Assembly: GCA_038503035.1 (NCBI GenBank)
Contig: JAVSML010024616.1
Location: 782,391 to 846,390, forward strand
Origin: Crocodylus rhombifer
Taxonomy: Eukaryota; Chordata; Crocodylia; Crocodylidae
Direction of reading: 5' to 3'
Length of the DNA stretch: 64,000 nt
Part shown: piece after piece, positions 11,015-21,884 of the stretch
Position numbering within the stretch: the stretch's first letter is position 1
How the letters are laid out: each line of letters opens with the position of its first letter
Position numbers and translations under genes: made by a program
The notes under the pieces: model-generated
The model's database searches: none
What the model was told of the DNA's origin: nothing
Seen by the model: only the letters and a program-made list of their open reading frames with translations

Positions 11015-11523
11015 CACTTCAACCGCAATCCACTGGCAGCTGGCCCAGAGGGGCAAATGCCTCTACTGGCTCTGCAGTCCCCATCTGGGTCTGGCAGGTG
11101 CGCAGCAGGTCACAGCCAGGCAGCAGCCCCTACTGCCAGACTACTGCAGTGGGTAGAGGGTGCAGGGAACTCTGAGGACTAATTCAGCAGTCCAGTTGGC
11201 ACAAGGGGTAGTGTCCCCAGGTATCAATTGGCTGGGTCCCAAAAGCTCCTGAGAGCTAGTAGCCCTGAGCTACTTGCCAGGGCAGCTTTTTATACGGCTG
11301 GGGACAGCACAGGTGCTGGCCCTGGCCTTTAGCTACCCCTGGCTGAAGATCCGGGAGGAGCCAGGCAGGGTTATTTTTCCCAAAGTGGCACAATTTGCTC
11401 CACAACAAAGTACATGTCCAAGCATGTGCACTGATGCAAAAAGCCCTGGCTCAAATTTTCACCACTTCTTTTTGAGCTGCTGCAAGCGCACGTGCTTGCA
11501 TGCGTGGATGCGCCCATGGTGTT
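11015..11523 (+). mobile_element. Remainder of SANT-domain transposon relic, right terminus
   Basis: Sequence downstream of the SANT relic that aligns by eye with the reverse complement of about 36,390-36,885. Both include the phrase CTTGCAGCAGCTCAA (read from the outer end). Read inward from 11,523 the terminus is GGGCGCATCCACGCATGC, close to the MITE termini of this window. The left terminus, before 10,848, was not identified. Confidence 0.5.
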
Positions 11524-11573
11524 CTGTGCACCTTGTCCCTCTACTTTAACTGTCCTAAACACAGGGCACATCT

Positions 11574-12246
11574 ACACGAGATGTTAAATAATAGCTTAAT
11601 AAATCTGTGCAGTAGTGTGTCACGGCAGAAACAGTGCTAATACGTTACTGCGCCATATTAGGCTGCTGCTCAGTAACATCACCAAAGAAGCATGCACCAG
11701 CACTACTGTACAGTACCGCTGGTTACTGCACATTGATTTAGTACTTAGTTATACAAGTACTAAACTTGATGCACCAAAACTACAGCGCATTAATGAACGT
11801 GTAGTCATGCCCATCACAATGCATACATTTAATTTTGCAGCACCTACATTATGTGGCCTATTTGTTACTTTATTTACTATGATTTTATTATTTATCCAAG
11901 GTATACAGTGAAGTTGTACAAACACACAGAAAAATATGTTCACTGCCCTATTTTGAAACAAGACACAGGTAAGTGTGACAAACACTGGAAGACAAGCAGG
12001 GTGATGATGATAAAATCAGATAGGTGAGTCTACGTGTTCATTAATACTCCTTAGTTACTGTGCAATAAGTTTAGTAGTTGGATAACCAAGTACTAACACA
12101 CTTCACAGCGCACAGGTTTATACAGATGCTAACCATGTAGTAGACTAATAGTGCTGTGCAGTAGCATATTAACACAGGTTTTGCCTGGCACGTTACTGTG
12201 CAGTATTATTAGGCTACTGTGCAGTTAACATCTTATGTAAACACAC
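11574..12246. mobile_element. MITE, GGGCACATCTACACGAG terminus
   Basis: A non-coding AT-rich element. The left end GGGCACATCTACACGAG continues into ATGTTAA, and the right end inverts to CATAAGATGTTAA. Inside are repeated ACTGTGCAGTA-type motifs (near 11,610, 12,055, 12,192 and 12,220) and CTTAGTTATACAAGTACTAA-like inverted pieces. The right boundary is approximate. Confidence 0.5.
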
Positions 12247-12785
12247 TCACAGTTACATAGGTGAGGTATAGGATTAACTTGATGTATATGCTCTCTACAC
12301 ATCTTCGGGGATTTTTTTTCAGTTAGAATACAAACTGTTTCCATACACTGATTTGTCTGAGGAAAATACATTTACTACTTACATCAGCCCCTCCTAGTTT
12401 TGTTCTTGAGCTTTTTTTATTTTCATGCAAATCAGAAATTAAAGATGAAAAGCAATAACACTGATACATATTTGAATAAAACATCACAATGATGGGCATA
12501 AAGTGAGTTTTGGTGAAGGACTTCCACAGAGTCTGACCTTGCTTTACTGGTGTCTAGGGAAAAAAATGGATGCCAATGGATTTCAATGGGAAAGAACACA
12601 AGCAAGAAGAATAAAGGTTAGTGCAGAGAGGGGCAGAAATCTGTGTGTCCTGTGATGAGAACTCTTATGGTTATACTTCCATTCTTCACTCCAGCAGTTC
12701 TGAGAAAGGCGTGGCTATTCATAGAAAAAGAAAAGAGAGGATGCGGAGAGAGATGGATGCTGTTAACAGGAAAAGAAGACACCTT
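12247..12785. other. No feature seen
   Basis: AT-rich background. The short basic open frame near 12,620-12,985 runs into the next MITE and resembles no protein. Confidence 0.5.
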
Positions 12786-13216
12786 GGGCATATCCACAGG
12801 GGCATACACATGCAGTTTGCAGTGCCTCAAAGCTGTTTGAGGTGCCACAAAATGCATGTGGCACACATGGTGTCAAAAAAAGCCACTGCAAAAAAGTGGC
12901 GTGGCACACATAGCAGGAGCATAAATGGAGCCTGGCCACTCAGAGCCTTGCTTCAGCTGCTGGCCAGTCTGTGTGTGGCCAGATAGGCACTACTACTGCC
13001 CTGGAAGTCTTCCAGGACCCCAGGTAAGGCTGTTGGAGCCAGCACAGGTGCTGGCCCCAGACTCCCCTACCCCACCTAAAGCAATTTGGTGTTTGCCAGA
13101 GCTTGCATGCAAGGACATGACTTGGGCCACAAAGCAGTGGCACAAATATGTACCACTGCTACTTTTGCCACAGGAGATGCATGCCCCTGCACATGTTCAC
13201 TCATCTGGATGTGCCC
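12786..13216 (+). mobile_element. MITE-X copy with CTT flanks
   Basis: Bounded by GGGCATATCCACAGGGGC on the left and, read inward from the right, GGGCACATCCAGATGAG. It is flanked on both sides by CTT, a possible 3-bp target duplication. A subterminal hairpin has 26-nt arms (12,806-12,831 and 12,836-12,861, 20 of 26 paired). The body, including the phrase CCAGACTCCCCTACCCCACC, aligns with the copy at 14,583. Confidence 0.65.
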
Positions 13217-13570
13217 CTTCATGGTACTTTAGGTCATGTTTTGGCATATAATAGGAGTCTTCTTTGTTTTCATTAGCAGATAATTATGCTATCTGTGGTA
13301 GAAGGGAACCTGATCCTGTGAGCATCTATTGCTTCAACATACCAGGAGCAAAATTCTGTTTCCCTTTGTGTGCCTACGTGACAGTTTTCTATCCATATAA
13401 ATGGCATTTTTGGCACTTATACACAAGTTGTGATTCTGTGCTGTGGACATTCATGCATACACTGAATAAACGGAGTAGATTACACACTGGCCAGGCAGAT
13501 ATGTAGCCACATGCACAAACCCATTCTGGATGAATTATGTGCAAGTTAGTCATGAAAACATAGCTGGCTA
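13217..13570. other. No feature seen
   Basis: Background between a MITE and a SINE fragment. Confidence 0.5.
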
Positions 13571-13574
13571 GAAA

Positions 13575-13745
13575 CTCACAAGTAACAGGTGTTAGGCATC
13601 TTAGGATGTCATAGCTGCAATAACCAAGTGGTACTTGCCTAGTAAGTAAGAGACCTGGTTCTAGATACCCCTTAATCAGAGGAAGTTTGAACTTATGTCT
13701 TGATGACTTCCTAGGGCAGTGCTCTAAACCACCAGTTAAGCATTA
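13575..13745 (-). mobile_element. tRNA-type SINE fragment
   Basis: Read on the minus strand, an A-box-like TGGTTTAGAGCACTGCC is followed about 40 bp later by a B-box-like AAGTTCAAACTTCC. This is the split Pol III promoter of tRNA-derived SINEs. It does not fold as an intact tRNA. Borders are approximate. Confidence 0.5.
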
Positions 13746-14582
13746 TTCATGCCTATTCCCAGGGCCCCTTTTGAATCTGAGCTACTGTATTTGCACTTAC
13801 ATATCAATGGAAAAAAAGATAGGAAGTACTGCAGCGGGCAAATTTCTGCTTCACTGGGAGTAAAGGTCCAGCCTAGAACCCAGGGCACCCTTTTGTCCAG
13901 GGGGGCAGCCATTTTATTGAACCACACAGCCTCTGGCTTGCTTTTGTCCTCCTAGCCCCACACACCTTTTTCTTTTGACTGCTCAAGGATCCAGTTTCAA
14001 ATGGTGTGTGGCTGGAGAGTGGTTTATGTAATGCCTAACTTGTGGTATTGTGGCCAGAACACTTTGATGAGAATTTAGAGATGCCCTCCTCACTAAAACT
14101 TTGGGGAACTATTGTCCTCATCCTCCCTCTACACACCCCTCATCTTTTTTCCCCAGATGTAGCTATATATGTTCCCAATAGTGCACAAATTATTTTATAT
14201 AGGTTACACATAATCTCTAACCCAGGTGGGGTACTTGGGAAGACCCTAGGGGGTACGTGCAGGTGGGTGAGGACGGAGTGCTGCCACCCACCATCCTGAG
14301 CCGCCACCTTGCAGGAGCAGGGGAGGGGGAGGGGGAGGGCAGTGGTGCCTTCCTGCGGGTGCCGCCTGACCAGCCAGATGTGGGGTGGGGGGAAGCTTGC
14401 ACATGGTGGCTGCTGCTGCAGCCCACCACCCCACACTGCTGGCCACACACCACCCCCCTCCCTGATTCTGTCTGGCAGCCGGGGGCACACTTATTAAAAA
14501 AAGTTGAAAACCCCTTCTCTTACCCATGGGATAAGTGCAGGTGTAAGTGCCAAAAGCTAGATAACTCTCATTTAGGCACATA
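13746..14582. other. Background with a GC-rich patch
   Basis: 13,746-14,225 is ordinary sequence. 14,226-14,500 is G- and C-rich (GAGGGGGAGGG runs) with overlapping low-complexity frames on both strands and no recognisable protein. Confidence 0.5.
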
Positions 14583-15082
14583 GGCCATGTCCAGATGAGC
14601 ATGGCCATGCAGTATGTGACATTGCAGATGTGTCACCTCATACGGCACACCACACATTTAGCTGTTTTCCTCATTGCAATGAAGCAGTATTGTATGTGTG
14701 TGTGTTGGGGGGAGGGTTGACCACTTGATATGCAGGGGTGAAAAAAAAACATGCAAAAAGGCAGAGCAGTGCATGTGGAGGCAGAGTGTGCCACTCAAAA
14801 CCAGAGCCTGACTAGCCAGAGCCACACTGAAGCTGCTGGCCGGGCTCCGAGTGGCAGGATCACCACTGCTGCAGCCCCAGGAGGTCCCCAGGGCCCCAGG
14901 TAAAGCTGCTGGAGCCAGCCCCAGTGCTGGCCCCAGACTCCCCTACCACACCTGAGGTAACCTGCAGCACACCAGAGATCGTGTGGCACAAGCATTCCCT
15001 GGGAACAGCTAGTGGCAACACAAGGTGTCCCACAGCTAGTAGTCCCTGGGGACCAAATAGCCATGCTTGTCTGGATGCAGCC
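14583..15082 (+). mobile_element. MITE-X copy
   Basis: Left terminus GGCCATGTCCAGATGAGC; right terminus, read inward, GGCTGCATCCAGACAAGC. The flanks are ATA and ACA, a possible decayed 3-bp duplication. A subterminal hairpin lies at about 14,612-14,645 (GTATG...GTGACA facing TGTCACCTCATAC). The interior aligns with the copies at 12,786 and 18,934, including ATTCCCTGGGAACA and CAGCCCCAGTGCTGG. Confidence 0.65.
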
Positions 15083-17274
15083 ACAAGGGGATTACAATTC
15101 TGCCCTTACTGTCTTTTTAGTACTCTCCTCTGCCCCCAGCAACCATGCAGATTTGCCTACATAACTTGCTTGGACTGCTTCTCCAAGGTATCAGCCACTT
15201 AGATTATCATTCATCTTATCACCTTTATTGTGAACCCATAAAGGGAAACTGATATAAAGGAAAGTTCTGAGGTACAGTCTTGACAATAAAAAAATGTTCA
15301 GTAGCTGCTACTGGAATGTTATAGCTAGGCTGTTTGCCAAACTTTGCCCCCGAATCTGCCATATGTCAGGAAGAGCTTGCATTTCTTGAAAACTAAAATG
15401 TGATATGAAATTAATGTATTAACATTAAAGTTTAGAAAACAACAACAGATTGAGGTTGCACTAACAAGGACCTTCCCATATCTGATAAGTATATTCTGGC
15501 TAATAATCTGATACAACCACATATTCAAATCTTAATAATGTTGCATGAATAGTGTTCATAACTATGGGCCAGAGTCTCTTAAAAGCTTCAGCCTCTTTGC
15601 ACTAGTTTGGCTAGTTAAATTGAGTTTATAGCTGCTTTGTGTCACCTGCGCAAAGCAGCAAGAGCCTATTGATTAATCTGGCACTTATTTTTTTTCTATT
15701 ATATATAGAAAATAATACGATTTATAAATTTGTCTATTTTAGACTTTCTCCAAATATATAAAATAGAGAAGATCTATTTTTTTCTCTTGTATATATCTAT
15801 CAAATTGGGTATTGATCTGTCCAGTAAAATCTTTGAGATGACAAGGAAATTTGATTATTAACCCTTCTGATAGCTATCTTTACCATGAGTTGGGATGGGG
15901 AAGATGGGGATCAGAGTATCAGCTAAGAATGGCAACTTATAACTAAGCAGAGGAGACAAAAGTATTCACCCATCCTCCAGCAATGCCAAGATTTGAACAG
16001 GGTGCTCCTGAGCAGATGGTTTAACAGACTAAAGCATTAGTTTGCTGATCCTCTGTGCTTGCTAATTAATTCTTCAGTTTACTAGGATTTAAGAAGATTG
16101 TTAAAAACAAGGCTCCTCTTAAAATAAACTTTAGGTGAATAATATACAATACTGGTAGATATCAGTAATTATGAAAAGTATTTGTGTGTCTTTTTTAGCA
16201 ATGGCATTAATTTTTTGAACTGTCTACATGATGTCCTCAGCTGTCCTGTTTCTGGGATTTTCTTCTTACAAGAAGAATTCTTTTCATAGATAATTCATAG
16301 ATAATTAATCCTCTAACTTCTTATTAAGTTGGTTGGGTCAGGAACATGTCCTTGGATTCAGTGGGAAAAGTGAGTAGTAGGGGAAAGTTTAGTGCTTGCA
16401 TTATTGATTTTTTCCCTTTCCCAAACTTCTCACCAATTCTGAGACCACTTGATGCACAGTTAATTTTGCAGTTGATTCATAGTCAATTTTATACCATACT
16501 ACACTAAATGAACATCTTTAAGATGATGCTTCCTTCCTTTTTGTTTTTTTAAAAGCCTTTTTAATGCTAAATGTAATATTTTTATATGGTAGCTTATTTC
16601 AGGGTCATAGTAAAAAGAGTTAAATAGCATCAACTGTATTAAAATGCACTCTTGTGTAATGCCTTGTCATTGTATAGATTTATACAGTGTGCAACTTGTG
16701 CACTTAACTAAGAGTAAAATCTTATGGAAGTTTGTACCTGCAGAAGTCTCATGGGAAATTAGTGGAAGCCCAACACACATTGGTTATGGAACTGAACCCA
16801 CAGGTATTATAATGGCAGCATCAAGAGCAAAACATATTTTGAAAAACACTTAATTTAAAAAAGAACCATTGGAAAAGCAACGTCTTCAGTCAATAAAATT
16901 AAAGGATCTGAATTTTAAATATTCTGATTATGTGCTTTCTCTATTAATCTAAACATATTTTGCTCTCATTGGTATTTATCTAATCTAAGTTTCTCCAGGG
17001 TCTTCATCATTATATTAAGGGCTGATCCAAAAATTATTGAACTCTACAAAACATCCTATCTCATCACTGACTTCAGTGGCTTTTGAGTTAGACCTTAAGT
17101 AAGAATCTCTCTCTCTCTTTCTGAGAAGAGTACAGTGGATTTGCTTAGTTTTCCCTTTCTTGGTCTTCCTTGACCATAGCAGTTTCTGTCAACTGCTAGA
17201 CATTTTTTTCCACCATTTTTGGTTTCAAATATATTTTCTTCCTTATACCAAAATTTAAACCTAAGTGCTTTTAG
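15083..17274. other. AT-rich background containing one SINE fragment
   Basis: No coding sequence is supportable. The only recognisable item is the SINE fragment listed at 15,960-16,060. A CT run occurs at about 17,108-17,122. Confidence 0.5.
15960..16060 (-). mobile_element. tRNA-type SINE fragment
   Basis: On the minus strand a degenerate A-box-like segment (GCTTTAGTCTGTTAAACC) precedes a B-box-like TGTTCAAATCTTGG at the usual distance. Diverged and short. Confidence 0.4.
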
Positions 17275-17950
17275 GATGCTGACAGATGTGCAAGCCCCTG
17301 CTCTAACTCATGACATTTGCATAAAATGCCATGAGTTAGAATGACCAACACAACAGGATGTTTGCCTGTTGATTCAAGGGGGAGAGGGTGGGATGGAGCC
17401 TGCCTGACTGTAGCATGATTCAGCCTTGCCTCCCTCATCCCAGCTCCAGTGCTGTCTGGAGGAAAGGAGAGGGGAGAGGGAAGGGGAAGTGAGCTGAGAA
17501 CTGGGCTTGTCTGGCCTGAACTGAAGGAGGGAGTGCAGGTGAGGCTGTGAGGTGGGGGGCAGAGTGGGGGCTCCAATACATCTGCACCCCCTCCAGCTCA
17601 GGCCAGGCAAACCCAAGCCTGCAGCTCCCCCTCCCCTTTCCCCACCTCCCTTCCCACAGACAGCACCAGGGGTGAGGCTAGGCTGTATCAGACCAGCCCC
17701 AATCACATATCAGATTGACCCTAAGCAACAGAAGTTCCCTAAGGTGCTCCTTCATCTGATCGCTTATTTGATGAGGGTTCATTTGTCACATGATCGGCTA
17801 CTTTTAAAACAGTCTGCAGCCATGCACATGTGTGGCAGCACAGCTATAGAGTACTTTCATGGGGCTGATAACGTGACAAACATAGCTTCTGTGTGTGCCC
17901 TTAATGATAACTCCTTCATTTAACCCAGGTCCGAATTTAATTTAAAGTCC
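17275..17950. repeat. Unidentified GC-rich repeat opening with a palindrome
   Basis: Starts close to a perfect 11-bp inverted repeat, TCTAACTCATG (17,302-17,312) and CATGAGTTAGA (17,330-17,340). It continues GC-rich to about 17,700 and then returns to AT-rich sequence. The sharp change in composition suggests an interspersed repeat or non-autonomous DNA element, but the far terminus was not found. Confidence 0.35.
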
Positions 17951-18399
17951 AGTGTCATTTTTTTAACCATTCATTTAATCATAAACAGTTCTGGGTAGTT
18001 TATTTTGCTTAAAAACCTCTTGACAATTTACCTTTCAAACCAGCAGAGAAGACTTCTTACTATAGTAGTAGCTAATTCATAACCTATACCAGTCTTTAGG
18101 TGATCCATCTTTTAAATTAAAACTTCTTGAGAAGTTACTTTTTTTTACAAATAGTGAAAAATTAGACTTTTTAGTAGACCTTCATTATCTCTTCACTTAG
18201 CACCAGTATTCAGCTCACTAAATAATGTAGTTTTCTGATCCAAAATAAATATAAATAATTGTGAAAGAATCCCTAATATATTCTTAACAAAGAATCTGCT
18301 TCTGAGACCATTCACATCATATCTACACAATATCTGGACATAGGGGGATGTCATACTAGCTCAGGATGTACTGGTGTGACTAATGGTATAGCAGCAGCA
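17951..18399. other. No feature seen
   Basis: AT-rich background. Confidence 0.5.
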
Positions 18400-18930
18400 T
18401 GTTACTATAGTATATAGAATCAATTGAGACCAAACCTTAAATACTATGTTCAGTTTTGCTGCTCACTTTTAAGAAAGGAGGTTGATGGATTGGAAAGCCT
18501 TAAGAACAGGCTAAGAGAAATATTAGAGGTTTGGAATACCGACCTTAAAGTAAGAGACTAAAGAAACTTCACTGGTGTAGCCTAACAAAAGGAAAGTTAA
18601 GTGGTAGTTTGGTTATACTCAATTAAGACTGTACTTGGAGATAATATTTCTTATAGAAAAATGCTCTTAATTTTAAAAGATGATATTATACACGCAGAAT
18701 GTTGCACTGGATGGGTGTTGAATCTGAAGAAACTCAGTCTTGAAATGAGGTACAGATTTTTAGCAGTGTGGTTTATTAACCACTGGAACCATTTAGTTAG
18801 GGGTGCGGTAGATTCACTGTTACTATATGCTTTTCTCTAGTTCAGTCTGAGATAGCAGGCTCTCAGCAGAAAATCATGGTCTTTATACAGAAGGTCAGAT
18901 TAAATGGTCATCATAATCCCCTCTAGAATG
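18400..18930 (+). mobile_element. Ancient CR1/L3-type LINE 3' end
   Basis: Heavily decayed. Fragments equivalent to the CR1 RT C-terminal region can be followed in shifting frames: YxVQFW-like near 18,450, a KxLEKVQ-like area near 18,490, and the TVWxxNHWN-like block near 18,770-18,790. The terminal AGGTCAGATTAAATGGTCAT then AATCCCCTCTAGAAT matches the widely conserved CR1 3' UTR. It is much older than the CR1-A and CR1-B copies. Confidence 0.6.
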
Positions 18931-18933
18931 TAA

Positions 18934-19209
18934 GGCCACATTGACACATGGTGTGAATGTTTGGTTCCCTGGGAACAACTAGCAGTGGTGCACCTTGTGC
19001 CACCACTAGTTGTCCTTGGGAATGCCTGTTCCACGTGCCCTCTGACCCCAGCAGCCTTACCTCTTGAGACTGCAGTCGCATCATTCCTGATGCGTAGAGC
19101 CTGGCTGGCAGTAGAGTGTGGCTGCAGTCTGCCGGTCTCTGGCTTTGGGTGGCACATACTGCTGCTGTGTGTGCCACGATGTTTTTTTTTCCGGTGGGTT
19201 TTTTGACCC
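18934..19209 (-). mobile_element. MITE-X copy, distal part, split by the gypsy insertion
   Basis: Starts after TAA with GGCCACATTGACACATGG. The sequence inverts to match the interior of the copy at 14,583 (ATTCCCAAGGACAACTAG; CAGGCTCTACGCATC area). The element is interrupted at 19,209 by the gypsy retrotransposon and resumes at 32,186. Its outer flanks are TAA on both sides (18,931-18,933 and 32,294-32,296), a 3-bp target duplication of the kind expected for PIF/Harbinger elements. Confidence 0.7.
19205..19209. repeat. Target-site duplication GACCC (left)
   Basis: Five bases directly before the terminal TGTGACA of the LTR, identical to 32,181-32,185 after the other LTR. Confidence 0.85.
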
Positions 19210-19484
19210 TGTGACAGGAGTGCCACTATTGGAGCCTCTCCAGGTATGGCTCCGCCATCCTGTAATGGACCAACCACCTGCTTACTCTTCTGCCACGCCT
19301 TGATCTTATTTAATTAATAGACTGTTGTCATTAGCGGGAGGCTGCCCATTTCTACGTGCCCCGATGACAGAGGCACTATCTGCAGCTCCTTTTCCTCCCC
19401 TACACCACAGCCCAAGCCTCGCAGATGGTGCTAGTGTGATCTGACTTTGGCCTTGTTATGTCTTGGCCCTCCTTTCGCCCTCGG

Positions 19485-19710
19485 GGCTCCTCGCCGCCCC
19501 TCTGCACTCTCGGGGCTCCTGTGCACTCTCAGGGCTCCTCGCCGCCGCTCCGCACTCTCGCTCTCCCTCCGCACTCTCGCTGTCCCTCCGCACTCTCAGG
19601 GCTCCTCGCCGCCCCTCTGCACTCTCGGGGCCCCTCTGCATTCTTGGGGCTCCTCGCCGCTTCTCCGCACTCTCGGGGCTCCTCATCGCCCCTCTGCACT
19701 CTCGGGGATA
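19485..19710. repeat. Tandem repeat inside the 3' LTR
   Basis: Nine units marked by GCACTCTCGGGG or close variants, spaced by about 20-30 bp with CTCCTCGCCGCCCCTCT-like linkers. The matching interval of the other LTR (about 31,585-31,665) has three. Several Ser/Ala/Pro-rich frames run through it but are only products of the repeat. Confidence 0.8.
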
Positions 19711-20089
19711 GGCCAATGCACCCTGCAAAATACTGCGCCTTCTCCAGTGCCAGGAACCCCCACACTACTGGGGAGTCCCTATGAGGCCTCCTCCAACCCC
19801 TAATAGCCTCACCCGGTCCTCCAGTTAAACAGTAAACATGAAACACAAAGCTCCCGGGCTATAACATAAAGCTAAACCATCTGGTCGGACAACAGTTAAT
19901 CCCTACCAGGCAAAAATACTCCAGCCCATGGCAGCAACCTGCACATACTCATGCAGCCAAACCTTGGCCTTCTCTCCGCACTAGCTGAGCTCCTCACTCC
20001 TTGGCTGTCAGAGGAGGAACCGCCACCCTAGCCTCCTGCCTGGGTTTAAGAAGGGCTAAGCCCTGCCCCTTCCTGTTGGGGTTTCGCCA

Positions 20090-20127
20090 GTTGTCCCGGC
20101 AACCAGCACCTGTGTTGCCCTGGTGAC
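20090..20127. promoter_or_regulatory. Two tandem X-box-like (RFX) palindromes in the LTR
   Basis: GTTGTCCCGGCAAC (20,090-20,103) and GTTGCCCTGGTGAC (20,114-20,127), 24 bp apart. Both fit the GTTGCC-NN-GGCAAC form bound by RFX proteins, with one or two departures. The other LTR has the perfect version at the same place. Confidence 0.45.
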
Positions 20128-20217
20128 TGGTGGCTGCGCCTCCCCCTTCTCACTGCTAGGGGACTCTCTGGAGCCATCCCTGTTCTCAGGCGTAGGGCAC
20201 CTAAGTGCTTTGTGACA

Positions 20218-20235
20218 CACCTCCCCACCTTTTTA
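20218..20235 (-). promoter_or_regulatory. Polypurine tract
   Basis: On the element strand the bases just upstream of the 3' LTR are AAAAAGGTGGGGAGGTG, a purine run broken by two T. This is the expected plus-strand primer of reverse transcription. Confidence 0.75.
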
Positions 20236-20490
20236 CTCCAGACTCACCGAGCCGAGTACTTCTTTCGCCAGGTGTTCCATCCGCCTGGGGTTCTCCTCTT
20301 GGCCATTTCCTCTGGCACCCAGCCATTTAGGTATAGGAGGTGGAGGTTTTTAGGCGCCTTCTACTTGCCTTTTACCCAAGGCGCACCGTGTGGGATTTGT
20401 TGGGAGTAACCCACCACAGGTAGTCCCCTCCCAACTAGCCATCCTTGGTAGGGCACCACTTAGGCTGGTCTTACCTCCCGGTTTTGGACG

Positions 20491-21429
20491 TTAATGCGGG
20501 TAGCCCTGGGCAGGGTGTGTCCCGCTGATGAAGGTGGCTGACACATTAACATCATCGTTGGGAGCCCGTCTCCCTGCCGCTCCCCTGCTTCGCCCCAGTT
20601 GCCCTTCTTCGGCTTGGGTTTCCTCCTCCAGCTGCCCCTCCTGACAGGCACCCCCCTGGGAGATCCCAGAATTGGAGGGGTCACTCAGCCTCCTAGCAGC
20701 GAGGTTAGGGCCTTGAAATATACACCCCCTTCTTTCTCTTGTCCGGGGTCCCTCTGTTCCTTCTGGTCCCTCTTCTTCCTTGTACTGTCTTGAAAGAAAG
20801 TCGGCATTTCTATTCTGGGTTCCTGGGTGGTGTTCCACCTTAATACAATACGGTGAGAAGCTAAGGGCCCACCTCATGAGTCTTGCATTATCGGTTTTCA
20901 TACTCTGCAACCAGCGCAGGGGTGCATGATTGGTAACCAACGTGAACTCCCGCCCTAGTAAATAGTATCGTAATGTTTCGATGGCCCATTTAATGGCTAG
21001 ACACTTCTTCTCAACTGTGGCATAATTCTGCTCCGGCGGGTGTAGCTTCCTACTTATGTAGGCTACAGGATGCTTGTCTTCTCCTTCCCTTTGCACCAAT
21101 ACTGCACCGATGGCCACATCTGATGCATCGGTCTGTACCAGGAAAGGTTTGTTAAAATTGGGTGTATATAAAAGTGGTTTTAAGCGTAGTGCATCCTTTA
21201 CCATTCGGAATGCCTTCTCTGCCTCTGGTGTCCATCTTACTTTGGTTGGGGCCCTTGCCTTTATCATCTCCGTTAATGGTACAACTACGTCTGCAAAGTG
21301 GGGTACAAATTTCCTATAATAACTGGCCAGCCCCAAGAAGGCCCTGACCTGTCTTCTGGTACAGGGTGCCTGATACCTCCACAAAGCCTCCACTTTGCTC
21401 AGCAATGGTCTCACCTTCCCGCTCCCCAC
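20491..21429 (-). pseudogene. pol: Gypsy pol C-terminal part: RT thumb/connection and RNase H
   Basis: An uninterrupted frame of 312 codons. Residues ~25-60 give the RT thumb/tether block (RRQVRAFLGLASYYRKFVPH). RNase H follows from about residue 85: TDAS (first Asp), ATVEKKCLAIKWAI (Glu), VTNHAPLRWL, and the C-terminal GTQNRNADFLSR with its Asp. The third position, normally TDH, is TNH here, a change expected to abolish catalysis. After RNase H comes a Glu/Gln-rich tail of about 95 residues with no known domain, then a stop. No integrase follows; the polypurine tract and LTR come next, about 250 bp downstream. The frame joins the RT part at 21,314-21,790 through a frameshift near 21,475. Confidence 0.85.
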
Positions 21430-21794
21430 TAGGAACCCCAGGTACTGCGTTACCTCCTTTCCTATTGTATATCCTGGGATTGGCTGTCAGCCCCTCTCTC
21501 CTTAGGTCTTGCACTACTGCTATCAGCACGGCAAGATGTTCATCCCAGCTCTCAGTATATATAATAATATTGTCGATATATGCTGCGGCGTAACTCCCAT
21601 GGGGAGACAACACTCAGTCCATTAGCCGCTGGAACGTAGCTGCAGCTCCATGCAACCCAAACAGCATGCGTAGGAACTGGAAGAGCCCCCACGGGGTGGT
21701 GAATGCTGTTTTCTCTTGATCCTCAGGTGCCACTGGGATCTGCCAGTAACCCTTTGTCAGGTCTAACCTGGAAATGTAACATGCCTGCCCAATG
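21314..21794 (-). pseudogene. pol: Gypsy reverse transcriptase, second part (palm)
   Basis: Minus-strand frames carry LDLTKGYWQIPVAPED (palm strand with the first catalytic Asp, near 21,760), a FQFLRMLFGL block (near 21,680), and AAYIDNIIIY at 21,560-21,585. The catalytic YIDD box is YIDN (21,569-21,580), so the second Asp is lost. A stop lies directly after LMD (21,612-21,614) and a frameshift near 21,475 separates this part from RNase H. The upstream half lies beyond the CR1-A insertion, at 26,038-26,400. Confidence 0.85.
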
Positions 21795-21884
21795 TTTTCA
21801 TAGTTTCATAGTTTCTAGGGTCGGAAGGGACCTGAGTAGATCATCTAGTCCGGCCACTCACCATGGCAGGAAACAATACTGGGG

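Larger units (their letters stand above)
19210..20217 (-). repeat. Gypsy 3' LTR (1008 bp)
   Basis: Begins TGTGACAGGAGTGCC and ends GTGCTTTGTGACA on the plus strand, so its ends are 7-bp inverted repeats (TGTGACA / TGTCACA on the element strand). It aligns end to end with 31,315-32,180. The 142-bp length difference is explained by a tandem repeat of CACTCTCGGGGCTCCTCGCC type at about 19,485-19,710 (nine units here, three in the other LTR). It carries X-box-like palindromes at 20,090-20,103 and 20,114-20,127. Confidence 0.9.

Noticed and set aside
17302..17340. Perfect 11-bp inverted repeat as a transcription terminator
   Set aside because: Rho-independent terminators do not apply in vertebrate DNA. 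It is more likely part of a repeat terminus.
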